A stretch of DNA of 64,000 nucleotides from Phytoseiulus persimilis (taxonomy: Eukaryota > Arthropoda > Arachnida > Mesostigmata > Phytoseiidae), in the NCBI GenBank assembly GCA_037576195.1, contig CM075104.1, forward strand, positions 9,430,775 through 9,494,774, read 5' to 3'. Every line of letters begins with the position of its first letter. The stretch's first letter is position 1. A program made the translations under genes and the position numbers. The notes under the pieces were generated by a model. It was not told where the DNA came from and made no database searches. It saw only the letters and a program-made list of their open reading frames with translations. Below, one piece after another: positions 11,354 to 22,604 of the stretch.

Positions 11354-13811
11354 GTAAGTAGAGATGGGGGAGCGGGGAAGGGGCGAATGGGGGGGGTGCG
11401 ATTGCGCTGGGGTGCCGACACTATGATTAATGGCGATACACATGACCATTTGCATCAAAGGGGGCGGTCACTGTTTTCCTGAACGTCGACCCGCGCTGTG
11501 TGGGTTCGTGGGCCCATGCCACAGTGAAGGGACCCTAAGGCCCCCAAACTGAGCCTGAAGGAATGCGGTATCTCCGTCGTTCCCGCACTATCAGTGGAGG
11601 GAGGCCAACCAGAGTCAGTGCAGATTCGATCCGAGTCCTGCGGTTTATCCTCACCGGCTGATGAAGCGAGGGACGGAAATTAGCGGATCTCACAACCTCA
11701 GATTCAGAGAGATTTTCCGTCGTTGACTCCTCCCGATTTCGAGATGACGCGACATCATCGGTGGCGACACAGGGAGGACGCAGATTGAAGAGCGGAGGTG
11801 TTCACATCACATGGCAGGGACGGCCTCGAATGACTCGGTTGGGAGGGGGACGAGGAGTACGATATGAAAGAGGAACGTGTCTCAGCCCCGATGGAATTCA
11901 AGGGTTCCGATTCGATACGCTGAGAATGTTTTCAGGAACAACAATGACACAGCCACCACAGCCGACGCAGCGACTTCGAAGAGTTTGAGCATCTCCCGAT
12001 GAGAACGGGGAAGAGTTAGAAGAGATTCCTCTTCCTCCCCCGAGTCGACGACGGTGATTGAATTCACATAAAAAAAAAACACGCGAACAAACACTTCGAC
12101 AGGCGGTGCCCCACATTCATGCTCTTAGGTGAGATGAACTTTCCAAAGTCCGATTGTTCGGGCACTCCATACAAGCGGACGGACGGAGTTGTTGCCATTA
12201 AGAATGTATTGGGTCACTTGCTGCCAGAGAAAAAAATAATATCTCACGAAGCCCGTCGTCCAGTACCACTCCATCAATGTCCCGCTGGCTGACGCCGACC
12301 CTCCTGCCTCGCGAGGACTAAAACGGATGAATAGCTATGGCATGGATGACATATTAAATAACACCTGACCATGCTATCGGCCGAAATCGCTCCCATCGAA
12401 ATCATTGGGCTGCCATTACTATCGATAATTCTCTACGACATCGGAGGGCGGTGGCCGAGACGACAACAACGATTCCGACGACTGCTCCCTTCCGCGTCGG
12501 CTTGAGATCCCTGGAGCGATTCGTTCTACCTCAGCTTGCAGGAATCCACTGTCGAGGAGCAAAGTGTGCAGAAGCCGTGGACTAGGAACCCCCCTCCAAC
12601 ACGCCCCAGTTTGCGGAACCAATTCGCGTGGTCGATCCAGCAGGCGAAGAGCACATCGGCAAATTCATCTGATGGTGGACTCCCGAATTAAAACCGCTCC
12701 CAGGTCTAAAAAAAACTCGCGTCCGACCGCCAGGACTCGAGCGACGGGACGGAATAACGTCGCAATCGGAACTGTCTCAAACAGAGCCCGGGGTCCGCTG
12801 AAGACCAGCGATTCCCCGCAGGAGCTAACGACGCGTAGAAATCCGAGAGTCGAGCGGATGACCCGCAGCAGATCGAGGTGCCGGGCAGCTTCGAAGGTGA
12901 CTGACATTCCCGATGAAATTAGGTCGCCCTGCAGTCTGGGAGCTTCTCAGAGAAACGACCTCGAGCGCTTCTCAGACTTGATGACAAGTCGTGATGACCT
13001 CCTGAACAACAACGAGCCTAATTGGCCGGAAACATAATGAGCCGGCGAGGAGCAAGCCGCCACCGACGACGGCGAACAGAAGGAGGAGAAGAGCGCTGGG
13101 TTCGACTAGCAGGGAGAGGTACCAGACGCTGCGCTGGAGTCACTCGGGAGACCTCACTGTTGATATTAGCCTCGACTTGATCGGGTTTCAGGGATTGCAA
13201 ACCATCTGCTCGCATTGGCGATCGGGGAGGGCGCTCCCCCTGAGAGCGACGGGGTCGCGTCGCTGACTGCTCCAGATGAATGATGAGGTCGAATTTTAGG
13301 CACAAGAACATTCAGAGACCAAATTGATTCATTCTTTCTTGCCACGAGGAGGTACAGGTTGATTGGGAGTGAAATTCTTAGCATAGAACTCTGTATCCAG
13401 TTCAACGGTCGATCGACCACCTGCGTGGAGGCACCTGACGAAAGTTGTTCCCTAGTCTTATTGGAACTTTCACTGGAGTCCTATTTTCCGCGCCGTCCTG
13501 ACTCCTTCTCGAGCGAGGATGGCCTCCGTTCGGAAGCTCCGTTCCCACCGCATCGTGGTCCTGATCTCGGAAGGAATTCACGGAGCTTCCGCCCGGTTGA
13601 AATCGGAAACTGAAATCTGTCACGGAGCCGCTGTCAGGACAAACTTTGCACGGGACAAACATTGCAGAGTGCTCTGAAGGCCGCTCCCACGTTCCCGCAT
13701 GAGTCATCGTGGCTGAGCGTGGGCCGACGCCACCGAGCAGCGTTTGGATCGTAGCGCACTTTGAGCGGGATGTGGGCGAAATCCGGGCAATTAAATGCAG
13801 ATAATCACAGT

Positions 13812-15150
13812 TTAAGCTCCCACTCGGTATAGCGTGACAGCGTAAAGGAGCACGCTTTTGAGTGTCCCCGTCACAAACTCTTCTTTCAGCTCGATGCAAT
13901 CCCACACGCGCACCGTGAAAACGTCCTGAGAACACGCGTCCGGATGAGTTTGAGTTTCAGGAGGTTCCCAGGCTCTTCGTAATCGGTTTCCAGCACGGGG
14001 TTGTCGAGCCTTCTCTCCAGCCTTCGATAGCGCGACCGAGCTCTCAGCGGAACTTTCACGAACATGAACAACATCACGAGCATCCGGGACTGATAGCGGT
14101 CTTTAGCGATGCATCCGACAGCTGTTTGCGAGCTGGGGAGCCATCGCAGAGCGGCGTGCACCAGCCCTGTGACAGAGAACACGAGCTCTAGGAGGCACGA
14201 GAACAACAAAAAGTGGAAATCTTCGTTCGGGCCGTTCATGAAACGCCCCCTCCCCTTCGTTCAAGATCACAGGTATTTCATCGCGGTTGTTGTCCGGAAG
14301 ATGTTTCACCCCATCACTGTTTTTACCAACAACGAGAACCAGCATCCCGCGGACACAGATGATTATCCAGAGCTTGTAGGCCGCAGAACAGGGAAACTGC
14401 CCAGTTGAACTGGAACGGAAGCCAACGCTGCTAAATAAAATCGAAAATTTCCGTGGTTGAAGCGTAAAAATGAGACGACAGGCTCTCGTTGGGGAAAGCC
14501 GATGGAATTGGTGAAACTCAACCTGATGCTGCCAATAAGCACGGGAGGCAGCCATCAGACTGTTGGGCGAATCCCAACAGCGCGGTACCACCTACGCAGG
14601 TTGGAGATATGCTCCGGGTATTTTCCTCGCAGCTTCCGCACGTGAATTCGCAGAGTGATCGCAGCTGTTAGGGCCCGGTGATTCGTGTTCAGGTGTATGA
14701 GGCTTGCGGACAGCCCGGGTTCGGAGATCGCAACGCTGACGCACCGATGGATCGCGTAAATGCTGCCGACTAAGCAGATGCCGAGACGCAATGCGCCAGC
14801 AAAGGTAGGCAACGCGATCCTCCGAAGGAGCTTTCTGTTCTTCTCGTAGAAGACTTGTGCGATGAGACGAACGAGCGGCAGACAGTAGCAGCCGTGAATA
14901 TAAATTGGCTTCTATTTTAATTGAATATCCCCACACGCTAGGCGAGGATCAGTCTGAGAATGCCGGACGAGGAGTAAATTGCATTTTTAAATAGGCTGAC
15001 GAGAACAAACGGACACATAAGCATATTCTGCGTAATTTCCCGGCTGCACTCGAGATCAACCAGTCTGAACTGACGTCGGGGGTAGAACCGGGTCGCTCGG
15101 CGAAGAAACGTACGACTCGGAGAGAGCACGTTCCGAACCTCAGGAAACAT
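13812..15150 (-). CDS. Gustatory-receptor-like seven-transmembrane protein, partial model
   Basis: Minus-strand exons at 14592-14911, 14327-14430 and 14060-14220 join through introns that agree in phase (2, then 1), with good acceptors (TTTTATTTAG before 14430, AAAATAG before 14911) and a GTAAAA donor. The conceptual protein alternates basic loops (YEKNRKLLRRI, RIHVRKLRGKYPEH) with hydrophobic helices (LRLGICLVGSIYAIHRCV, KLWIIICVRGMLVLVV, FHFLLFSCLLELVFSVTGLV). The C-terminal exon 13812-13925 ends in a short helix (SVLLYAVTLYRV) and TAA, where the last helix of chemoreceptors lies. A likely N-terminal exon starts at the ATG at 15150. The link of that exon, and the join at 13925, are unresolved: it is either a 134-bp intron or a one-base frameshift. 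The family call rests on topology and general resemblance, so it is tentative; another polytopic receptor is possible. Confidence 0.45.
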
Positions 15151-15629
15151 CCCGTTCAGAGTTCCCGACGGAGCGGATCGTTATTTCGGAAGTCCTAGAG
15201 ACCGAAGTTGATGAGCGGAGCTCACTCGATAGCGCTCTCCGTTGCGCTTGTTGCTATTGATGTGCATCGACGCGTGATTTGTGGTTGGAGGTTTGGTCGT
15301 GGGCCGTTTCCATGGGAAGTTCCGTGATCCGGTTTTCGAGCGCCCCTCGGATCGAAGCCCCGACGAGAACCCTGACTGGGATTAGCTTCGATGATGCGGG
15401 AATCGGAACCGCCGAATTACTTCATGAACGAGCGATAAGCAGGAGGTATGAGGTAGTGTCAACCAAGAGGACGAATTGAAAGAAGAACTGACTGACTCGA
15501 AAGTGAAATTCAGAGGACAACGAGTTGAATTATTGAATCCCGATTAGCCTCAGGAGAACCATCGCCAAGAGCTTTCGAGGCGGAGGAAGCGAGGTGTCCA
15601 ACCCACGTTCATCCACTCACCCAAGCAAG

Positions 15630-15663
15630 CAGTCGGTCAGTCAGTCAGCCAGTCGGTCGGTCA
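15630..15663. repeat. Degenerate (AGTC)n microsatellite
   Basis: Repeated AGTC with AGTCGGTC and AGCC variants. A similar run occurs at 28079-28108. Confidence 0.85.
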
Positions 15664-16299
15664 CTAATGACGGCCGCTCAAGAGCACTCAGCTCTTTTTA
15701 ATCAGACCGGCTGCAAGTTTTTCGGGCCCACTCGAGCAAATTTTGACTCTAAATTAAGCCCTGAATCAAGCGCTCCAGTAGAATCTAGTTGCTGGATCGA
15801 AGAATATCACTCCGATCCGAAAAGATGGACGATCGAAACAGGACGCACTTAGTCAAACAAGCGGGAGACAAAGAGTCGAGCAGAGTATGACGGACAAATT
15901 CTGCTCGCCCGGCTTCAGATGGATCATTCCATCCATGAGACAAGCTGACCATCAGCCAAACACGGATTCCGGGCTCGATTCATTCTGAAGCGAACTGTAG
16001 GCTGAATTTTCGAGCGTCGTCGATTTCGACCGGAGATTGGGAAGCATCAGGACTGTGTCCTTCAGCATGAGGGGCTTCTGCGGCCCTCGACCTGCTCCTC
16101 CGGCTTGCGCCCCAGTAGATGGAAACCGTTCTCAATGCCCAGTGGCGTAATGAGGAGGATGGATTATAATGCCACTCCGATAGACAAGAGTGTTTCGCAA
16201 AGATTCAGTCTTATCAGAAAAATCCTCGCATGTTTGAAAACCATGTTGATCGCGTCATGAAAAGGTCGGGCCGATAATCGTCATAATCACATCCTTCCA

Positions 16300-16310
16300 C
16301 CCCCCCCCCC
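16300..16310. repeat. Poly-C tract (11 C)
   Basis: Eleven uninterrupted C. Confidence 0.95.
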
Positions 16311-19066
16311 TCTTCGGAAGAAATCTGGTTACGCCCCTGTCAAAGTCCCCCCTGCAGCCTCTAGCACCCAATCCGAGGAACAGCGGAAAGGGTCGGACCC
16401 ACACGCTCTCGCTGAGCCAACGCTCGGTCATCTCACGCTTCCGTCATTGAAACTGGCGGAGAACCGAACGGTCGGCCGATCCCCTCGTTAGCAGGGAGGG
16501 GAATGGAGTCGGAAATTCAACTGAATAACCGTTCGGAGAGCGCTGCTCAGGCCAGGACCCGGAGCGGTGTCCATAGCAAAGTAGCAGGGTCATTGGTTTG
16601 TCTCTTTTCCCATTCCGTGATAAACGATGCCAACACTGAGCAGACATAACTCAGCCGGTGTTCCAGTGGCGGTGTGTTCGACGAGTGATTTTGTCGTCGA
16701 GCAAATCGCTTCATAAATTTGCGTCGTGATCAGCATATCGTCGACGGACGCCGTACGTCTGCGTTATCCGTGCAGGCACGTCGTATTGCGTTTTGGCAAT
16801 GATAATACAGTCGGGTCGGCCCCCCAGCTCGCTGACCATCCGCCAGGTCAGTCTACGCGATGGCCATATTAGGCCATTACCACGCGAATATATCCGTATT
16901 CAGTAGGGCGGCGGTGCTCGCAGCGCGCTATCGGCATCTCATATATCCGAACGACGACGTCGGACTAGAGCCGGGATCTGAGCGAGCAGGTATTTAATGG
17001 AGTCTCGTTCATCACCTCGCGGCACTGGTTCGATGGGATATCGGGACAGATTCAACTATGATAAGGCAGGGATGGTTCGCTAACAAACTCAATAACCAAG
17101 CAACCCACCAGCCCGAAATGTGAATCACCCTCCTCGTCGACTACCTCCGTTCTCCTGATCGTTCGGCTTCAAAACAACCGTACTTCTTCGCTTCAAATGA
17201 CCTCATGTTGCCCTAAGGTGCGAGTTCGACAACCTGAGACATTCATTGACTCCTGTCTTTGGAAACCCCTTGATTGAGCTGAAGCAATCCTGGATTCGCT
17301 CGATAAGGCCCCGTCTGGAGGGAACGGGCATCAGAATCGAGTCTCAATCTCAAAAGTGAGCCTGAGGCATAAATCCACGCACCTGTCTCCTCCGACGCTG
17401 GAGGTGATTGGCGAGTTTTCGGTCCGATTTCAAAGAGAGTCGTTTCTGGAAATTCCACCGTTCAACCACGCCCCAGTCTCGCAGGCTACTTGACCACTGC
17501 AGGAGATTCGGAACACTTCTGTCCGCTCTCGATCCAGGCGCACATCCAAACTACTCGCTGAGCTGATTCCTACCTCCTAGGTTTCGCGGCCCTCGTACAA
17601 GCGGGAATTCGAGTTTCAGCAGAGATATTAAAACGGGAGTTGACACAATCACGTCCTGGAATTCCCGCGTCGGAATCATCGCCCAAGGTTCTCCTTGACT
17701 CGAACCTCTCGTTTGTGTGTGATGGACGATAAAATGGTACATCATCTTGTACTCAGCAGCTGTATAGGTACACACGGTATTCTTAGCTGAATAGGATATG
17801 AATTCTTCTCGAAATCGTGCATGAAAACTTCCGAGAGATTGTTTGCAACGTGGCTTGAGCGAAGTTTTCTCTCTGCAGATGGAAGTTTGTGAGTTTGTGC
17901 GAGCATGACTGCTGGCGTAAACGTACCTGGTTTTGGAGTTCAGATACTCGCAAGGGAAGAAAGTGTATTCTGTTCATAGGTGTTCGGACGCCATCATGAC
18001 GGGTGTTCATGAATATGAAACAGCAGGCTTTCATCAGAATATTCAATTCCTAGACTCGCGCACTCGCCTTCTACAGGGTCGACGTTCTGGTATGTATAAA
18101 ATATCGGTTCGGCTAACATCGTCTGGCCCGCACTACCATGGTTTTCCGAACCTTTATTGGGTGATTGCAGAAGTTCGGCGCGCTCAACTTCGATCGCTCA
18201 TAACTTTGCTGATAGAATCCCTGCAATGCGCGGAATCCAGTAAGCTCCTGAATTCGTCCAAGCTTCCGTCCCGACGATGGACGTGCAAACACAAGCGGAT
18301 TCAGTGAAACAATCGGGAATGGGAAGGGCAAGAACGCCAACCGGAGATACAGGCCCGATCTCGGGATGATCCACCGAGAGAGACAAGAGCCATAGCCGAG
18401 CTTGAAAAGAACGATTCGGTTCTGAATATGGCATATTTGGGTTCTCGAGCTTCTGAAAAGATCCACTTGTTGTGTTTCAATCTACAACTTCAGATCGATA
18501 TTCATCAAGCACGGATTGTGCCGGAAACCCGGTTTCAAATAGAGCCTCTCGAGGCGAGCCATGTTATTGAAAATAAATCAAGATGTTTTTTGGTTATCAA
18601 AAAAAAAAATGTTCGCGTTCAACTCCTTCTCCAGGAAGAACGTTCCCGACGAGTCATTGGACCAATTTCAAGTCATCGTGTAACAAGATCCGAGATGGCT
18701 TTGACGGGGAGCTCCGACCCCCTCGATGTGTTCCGTTTACCTCAAGAATATCGGCGGCTTTATGCGCTGCCACCAGAGACGGGGCGCATTACAGAGTTTA
18801 TATGGCAACAGGAAGTATATGGCCTCGTGTCATAGTAGGCGTAGTCAGCTCTCCAGTGGGCTGCGCACCTGTAGGAAGCTGCAGGTAATCCGGAGGCGTC
18901 CTCCGATGTTCTCCTGGGAAACGACAAAAGGAAAGGAGACGAGGACGACGACGCCGATGACTGCTGGAGCTCTAAAGCCTGAGACTTACGAGAGCATTAA
19001 ATGGATTACGGTTCGAAACTTCAATTTCTCCAGTCGGAACCTTCACCCCCGAAAGAGATAGATGGG

Positions 19067-19087
19067 GAGCGAGCGAGCGAGCGAGAG
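19067..19087. repeat. (GCGA)n microsatellite
   Basis: About five GCGA units in a row, preceded by GGGGA. Confidence 0.85.
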
Positions 19088-20225
19088 CATAGGAGACGAC
19101 GCACTCGATACCGAACGCAGTCGCTGGGCACCCCGCTCGATCCAACAATATATGTAGGTGATGTCGAGCGCGCGCGCATCCTCCACGACTACTGTAGCAT
19201 CGTCGTACGAAGGTGGGAGTTTCGTGATACAATTAGACACGAAACTGCGTACGTAGCTCGCTCTCCTGCTTTGACGATGTAAACATAGCTTGCCGCTCAC
19301 GAATCCCATCAGTTTCGAGTCTTTTTGAGTCAGGTGGGCCTCCCAAACGGCGCTGGCGTCGAGCCAGAGCTGAACGCAGAGAACGGCCGCGGGAACATTT
19401 GCAAAGAATTCTTAGGGGATAGCGACACTTATCATCCGGCAAAAAGCTCCACACAAACATACCGAGCTAATGGAGCGTTGCTGAGCTACGAAATGACTGC
19501 TCGACTCACAAATAATAATCGTTCGTACTGCTACCGTTGACGCGGGCAAAAACCTTCCGTGGCCATCATAGGGACGGACCGGAGCCGTCAGCGGAATCTC
19601 GCGACTGAGCCGCGACGTGTTGAGAGGTCCAAACGAGGTTTTTGATCCGTTACTGAGCTTTAGAAATGCCGCGAGTCACAAAAGTGTCGCGGGGAACTTC
19701 GTCTGGGCATTCAAGAAGCCCTCCGCTGAGCCCCCGTCAGCTCCAAACTCTGCTGCGCAGTTTTAACTCCGTGCTTGGTCTGTATTTTCTGAATAATGAA
19801 CTTAGGAATAGACTGCGCGGCAATCTGGGGTTCTCTCTTGTCGACAACAAAAGCCATTAAAACGAAGTCGCTGGAAGACCCCATAAAAAAGGTAACGACG
19901 CCGCTGCAATAGGAGTATCCTGACCTTCTCGTATAAACAATTTCTTCTCCGCCCGGCCGTGCTCAGTTGCTCTACGGGAATCATCCGCTCCGAGCTGAGA
20001 AATCAAAAGACTGTTGCGACCTCCTGGATCCCTTTGACCCCGTTTCGCAAATTGCTTCGAACGGACGAACAGTGAGCATGGAAACGTGTAGGGAAGGAGG
20101 CAGCCGAGCTGAACAACGTCGGTCTGTCCTTCCCGCGGCGGAAACGATACGCTATTTCCCCTTTCAGCTTTCTTCTCTTCGATACGATTTCATTGTATTC
20201 CTCTTTGTCCACGTCGTCTTTGTAG

Positions 20226-20366
20226 CACATACTCCATGCCAATACAATGTCTCAACAATGTTCGACGTGAGATCGGAAATCCAGGGACAAATTTGGTTGA
20301 AGAGAGCAGCGGCGGGGAAAAGCAGTTGGGCAGGAACGAGATGTAGACGGAACTACCTGGGAGATG
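20226..20366 (+). CDS. Coding exon with strong splice sites on both sides, product unknown
   Basis: The exon is preceded by a long pyrimidine tract ending CTTTGTAG and followed by GAT G|GTGAGTG. Only one frame stays open across the whole 141 bp, reading two bases, 46 codons, then one base. It contains MFDVRSEIQGQIWLKRAAAG and a basic Cys-containing end (GTRCRRNYLGD). An ATG inside the exon (ACAATGT context) could be the start if the upstream sequence is 5' UTR. No neighbouring exon of the same gene was identified. Confidence 0.4.
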
Positions 20367-20575
20367 GTGAGTGACTCCGCAGAGGACGAGTCGCGGAGCG
20401 CTTCCACCGAAGGGTTTTGTTGCAGCGCTCCTCGAATCACTCGAATTTTTCGGGGAAACTTCCCGTTGACGGCGAACTGGTTAGCTGTCTGTTGAGCTCG
20501 GTCGGACTCTTGAAATATTAAATAGCCTCCTCACTCAGCTGACAGAGTGGGCGGTGGTGGGTGCGGAAGTCCAGA

Positions 20576-20585
20576 GGGGGGGGGG
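20576..20585. repeat. Poly-G tract (10 G)
   Basis: Ten uninterrupted G. Confidence 0.95.
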
Positions 20586-20879
20586 CACTCCCGGTGAGCT
20601 ACACGGGGCTCACTTGGCCAGGTTGTAGTACCTCCACGTAGGAAATTGAGACACATGGAGCGTTTGTCAGCCGCCAGGTGGGGTGGTGGCTGTCGCAGCT
20701 GCAGCAACAGCGGCAGCAGGATTCCCTCCTTGCCGTCGGCGCGGAAAGTTGAAGGGGTGCTAATTCGTTCTGCCGCCGAAACCGCTTCTGCACCGAGAAT
20801 GAGTCTGTTCTCGCAAATGGGCGTCTCCCGGCTCCTGTTCAGAGCGGAGTATCAGCGGGCGTGCGGTTTTTCTTTTGTT

Positions 20880-21110
20880 TCACTCGTGATTTGCGACAAC
20901 TGGCTGAAAGAGGCGCTCGTCCAAGTGGGATTGCTTCAGTGAGACCGCTAAATCGTTTGAATGTGCTTTCAAGGAACGGGAGAGGGTTCGTATCGGGGCT
21001 GGATCATCCAACAGATCGGAGATGAAACCGTCCCAGATAGGGAATTGGTTCTTACAGGTTTGCGACCTGTTTTCATGAATCATCTCTTTGCCGCCTAGAC
21101 CATTTCCCAT
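20880..21110 (-). CDS. 76-aa ORF, unrecognised
   Basis: A complete ATG-to-TGA frame whose start (GAAGAAATGG) has purines at -3 and +4, favourable for initiation in animals. The composition is that of a soluble acidic protein, with FPIWDGFISDLLDDPAP followed by a Ser/Leu-rich helix and no hydrophobic segment. Third positions are C/G-rich. It could equally be an exon of a longer gene. No homologue is recognised. Confidence 0.35.
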   Translation of the reverse strand: MGNGLGGKEMIHENRSQTCKNQFPIWDGFISDLLDDPAPIRTLSRSLKAHSNDLAVSLKQSHLDERLFQPVVANHE

Positions 21111-22349
21111 TTCTTCAACGTGGCTCGGAACGTTAGCCTCGGGGGTTCCCTACTGAGACCGTTGTCTGAAGAGTGGCGGAATCTCCCTCATACCCTGTTC
21201 AGAGTTAAATTCCGGCCCTGCGTAAGAAGTGAGACGGTGTGGGAGCTGAGACTCCGTCGCCGCATGAAAAACAGTTAGATCCGAATGAGAGGCTTTGTTT
21301 TGTCAATCTCGCGACCGACAGGAAAACTTCGAGCAATAACCATCCAAATATTCGATTGCGGAACTTTCGCAAAAACAACATTCGAAAGCTTCCCATCGAT
21401 CTATAGCGGACGATGAGGTTTCCGGCCAGAATCAAAGAGCTCTCCCCTCCTGTCGCCTGTCATAGATCCTCCGTCCTCATCCCGAGACTTTCGGTAAACG
21501 AAGACTTAGTGGTTCATCGAGAGGAATCAATCCAAATCCTATATTTCGTGTATAAGAGATTCACCTTGGCGTTTCCATCGACAAAACTTGTTCATGCTCG
21601 ATAACACCAACAAACGGACGTATGCGTCAGGCTTTCGGTCGATTCAGACGAAGTCATTTGGCACAGACTCTGGGAATGTGTTTGCATCGGATGCAGATGA
21701 GGGTCCCACGGTCCCTCTAGAGACAACGAGAAGTCTCTCAGGACTGCGAACCTCGGGCACACTTCATCTGTTTACCCGCAAACACACACGCCGGTGGGTC
21801 TATGAGTCGCTCAGCCTTCTAGGTAGAGCACGCGCATGCGACCGATATACATTTCATGGGATCGGGTTACATTAGGTGTTCAGAGTCATTTTACACAAAT
21901 CCGTCAAAGGCATCCACCGTGGCGAGCCCACCCCGTGGCAAAACAAATGGACGCGGGTCCGGATCCGCCAGACGCCAGCGAAATGAAAGACAGGCGTCTG
22001 TCGAAGCTGCGGCAGCCGCAACGATCGCTTAACTGAAAGCGATCCCGTCTCGAGAACTCTGTTCTACTGAGGCAGGAACAGCGAATGAACAAGGCGACGA
22101 GCAAAGAAAGAGAGCCCGAAGATACCAGATACGTGGGTTGAGCAATCTTCGGACATGTCGTAAGAAACAAATTGTCTGCCACTCGCATCGCCAGGTGCCA
22201 GGTACCGTTCAGCCAATCGCTGGGTAGGCATTACGCTAATACCCGATCCTGCTTCTCATCATCACCGTATCTGTGTAGTTTACCGCGCCCGCCTGAAGTC
22301 TCGGAGCACTCTTTTAAGTTTCCTCCTCTGGTTCCAAGCTTGCTCCGGC

Positions 22350-22604
22350 TCAACGTCGAGCTCCCAGGGAGGATGCCAGAATAATTGTGTCCTCTCTCAG
22401 GCGAGCTCCGGAGTCACATCCGTCCCTGAGATTTCGGCATCCACTGGACTCAGCCAGACAGAAGCCGTCGGAATTTACAAGACGAATCTCTCCGAATTCT
22501 ATCCTCGGAGATAACTGCCATGTCGATTGAACAATACATTTCATTATTCCCACACCATCGGTATCGCAGACCGATCTCAGCTTCCGGTGTTCTCGTCTGA
22601 ACAA
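22350..22604 (-). CDS. Exon candidate, possible C-terminus of a Cys-containing protein
   Basis: Open frame of 84 codons ending in TGA. It has five Cys residues (VCDTDGVGIMKC, DGFCLAESSGC, RDGC) and coding-like third positions, but no in-frame ATG at its head, so it would be an internal or last exon. Family unknown. Confidence 0.25.
   Translation of the reverse strand: MFRREHRKLRSVCDTDGVGIMKCIVQSTWQLSPRIEFGEIRLVNSDGFCLAESSGCRNLRDGCDSGARLREDTIILASSLGARR

Larger units (their letters stand above)
15160..20200. other. Stretch without a supported gene
   Basis: Contains an AGTC-type microsatellite at 15630-15663, a poly-C tract at 16300-16310 and a GCGA microsatellite at 19067-19087. ORFs are short and mixed on both strands, and 16.0-17.2 kb has few ORFs of any kind. 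No exon chain could be supported. Confidence 0.4.
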
